DNA of 6,835 bases from Candidatus Melainabacteria bacterium (GTDB taxonomy: Bacteria; Cyanobacteriota; Vampirovibrionia; Obscuribacterales; Obscuribacteraceae). The stretch covers positions 1-6,835 of the forward strand of contig JACMKL010000388.1 in the NCBI GenBank assembly GCA_014380105.1. Direction: 5' to 3'. The translations under genes and the position numbers were made by a program. Position 1 is the first letter of the stretch. Each line of letters opens with the position of its first letter. Shown piece by piece: positions 6,334 through 6,835 of the stretch. The notes beneath the pieces are model-generated. The model was not told the origin of the DNA and made no database searches. It saw only the letters and a list, made by a program, of their open reading frames with translations.

Positions 6334-6835
6334 ATGTCCGAGAAGTCCGACACTTCAGTCATGACCAACGCGCCTAAAGCCTCAAACGCTTCCGACATCC
6401 ATACGGTCACGACTATTTTGCAATTGCCTCCCGGCAGCGAAATAGACACTTTTTCCGAGCTATTTATCAATCTGATGCGTGCTGGCGCAAAATTCCAGGG
6501 GTTTTGGAGCGGAGAGTTAATTCCACTTTCGATTCAAGAGAGCCAGTGGAAAATCATTCAGCGCTTCGATTCTGCAAGTCACGCGCGCTCTTTCCAGACA
6601 TCTGAAACGCGAAGAGCGCTGCTTGCCGATTTCAAAATTCTTTCTGGCGAAAATGCCGTTGACGTAATTGACGAACTTTCGCAATCAGCTGATTCGCTGG
6701 TTGCAACGACAATCGTGACAGACGTTAGACCCGGAGCTGATGAAGAGTATTTTGCGTGGGCATCCAAAATACAAACCGCTCAGGCAAAATATCCGGGATT
6801 TCGCGGACTTTATATTCAACCGCCAGCTCCTGGGA
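6334..6835 (+). CDS. Tandem ABM-domain protein (5' part, cut by window edge)
   Basis: The frame is open from the ATG at 6334 to the window end: 167 full codons with no stop. After a polar, Ser/Thr/Ala-rich lead (1-21) there is one ABM-like ferredoxin-like alpha-beta domain at about 23-103. It starts VTTILQLPPGSE and includes FQGFWSGELIP and a QWKIIQRFDSASHARSF strand-helix. A second begins at about 122: SLVATTIVTDVRPGADEEYFAWASKIQ, then KYPGFRGLYIQPP. The pattern 'pG.e..f..W...i......pGf.G' is typical of the antibiotic biosynthesis monooxygenase (ABM) superfamily, here of the COG3224 kind, where membrane helices often follow. That part is beyond the window. ABM domains bind varied substrates and many have no known reaction, so no specific activity is claimed. 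The ribosome binding site is weak (GTGAG at 6321-6325). The gene diverges from glnS. Confidence 0.8.
   Translation, partial: MSEKSDTSVMTNAPKASNASDIHTVTTILQLPPGSEIDTFSELFINLMRAGAKFQGFWSGELIPLSIQESQWKIIQRFDSASHARSFQTSETRRALLADFKILSGENAVDVIDELSQSADSLVATTIVTDVRPGADEEYFAWASKIQTAQAKYPGFRGLYIQPPAPG

Noticed and set aside
1..6835. CRISPR arrays, tRNA or rRNA genes, insertion sequences, prophage or toxin-antitoxin modules
   Set aside because: No repeated spacer pattern, cloverleaf, transposase motif or terminal repeat was seen; nearly all of the window is taken by recognisable genes.

Overview
This 6.8-kb window of bacterial chromosome has closely packed housekeeping and metabolic genes on both strands. 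I see no mobile element, tRNA or rRNA gene, or CRISPR array. Base composition looks moderate and even across the window. The organism cannot be fixed from the sequence. A bacterial GlnRS, a PDF1A-like deformylase, a large fused membrane/spermidine-synthase-like protein and an exported DUF4434-like protein would fit an environmental bacterium. A non-photosynthetic relative of cyanobacteria (Obscuribacterales/Melainabacteria) is one possibility, but this is a low-confidence guess from general familiarity.

Layout, left to right. (1) Bases 1-1702, minus strand: one gene for a multi-pass membrane protein fused to a spermidine-synthase-like methyltransferase-fold domain. It is split by an apparent 1-base frameshift near 933-936 and runs off the left edge of the window. 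(2) Bases 1727-1869: a divergent regulatory region with a good sigma70-like promoter for the next gene. (3) Bases 1870-4433, plus strand: peptide deformylase (def), then an exported DUF4434-like TIM-barrel protein whose TTG start overlaps the def stop codon, then an agmatinase-family ureohydrolase 57 bp further on. (4) Bases 4434-4469: a short convergent gap with hairpin-forming sequence. (5) Bases 4470-6197, minus strand: glutaminyl-tRNA synthetase (glnS), complete. (6) Bases 6198-6333: a divergent intergenic region. (7) Bases 6334-6835, plus strand: the 5' part of a gene with two tandem ABM-like (antibiotic biosynthesis monooxygenase fold) domains, running off the right edge.

Two genes belong to protein synthesis: def removes formyl groups from new proteins and glnS charges tRNA-Gln. 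The ureohydrolase and the spermidine-synthase-like protein both recall polyamine chemistry. They are on opposite strands, however, and the latter lacks the usual polyamine-synthase active-site motif, so I do not infer a shared pathway. No new multi-gene system is evident. The points most worth a second look are the frameshift, the def start site, the def/DUF4434 overlap, the apparently shortened DUF4434 barrel, and the uncertain substrate of the ureohydrolase.
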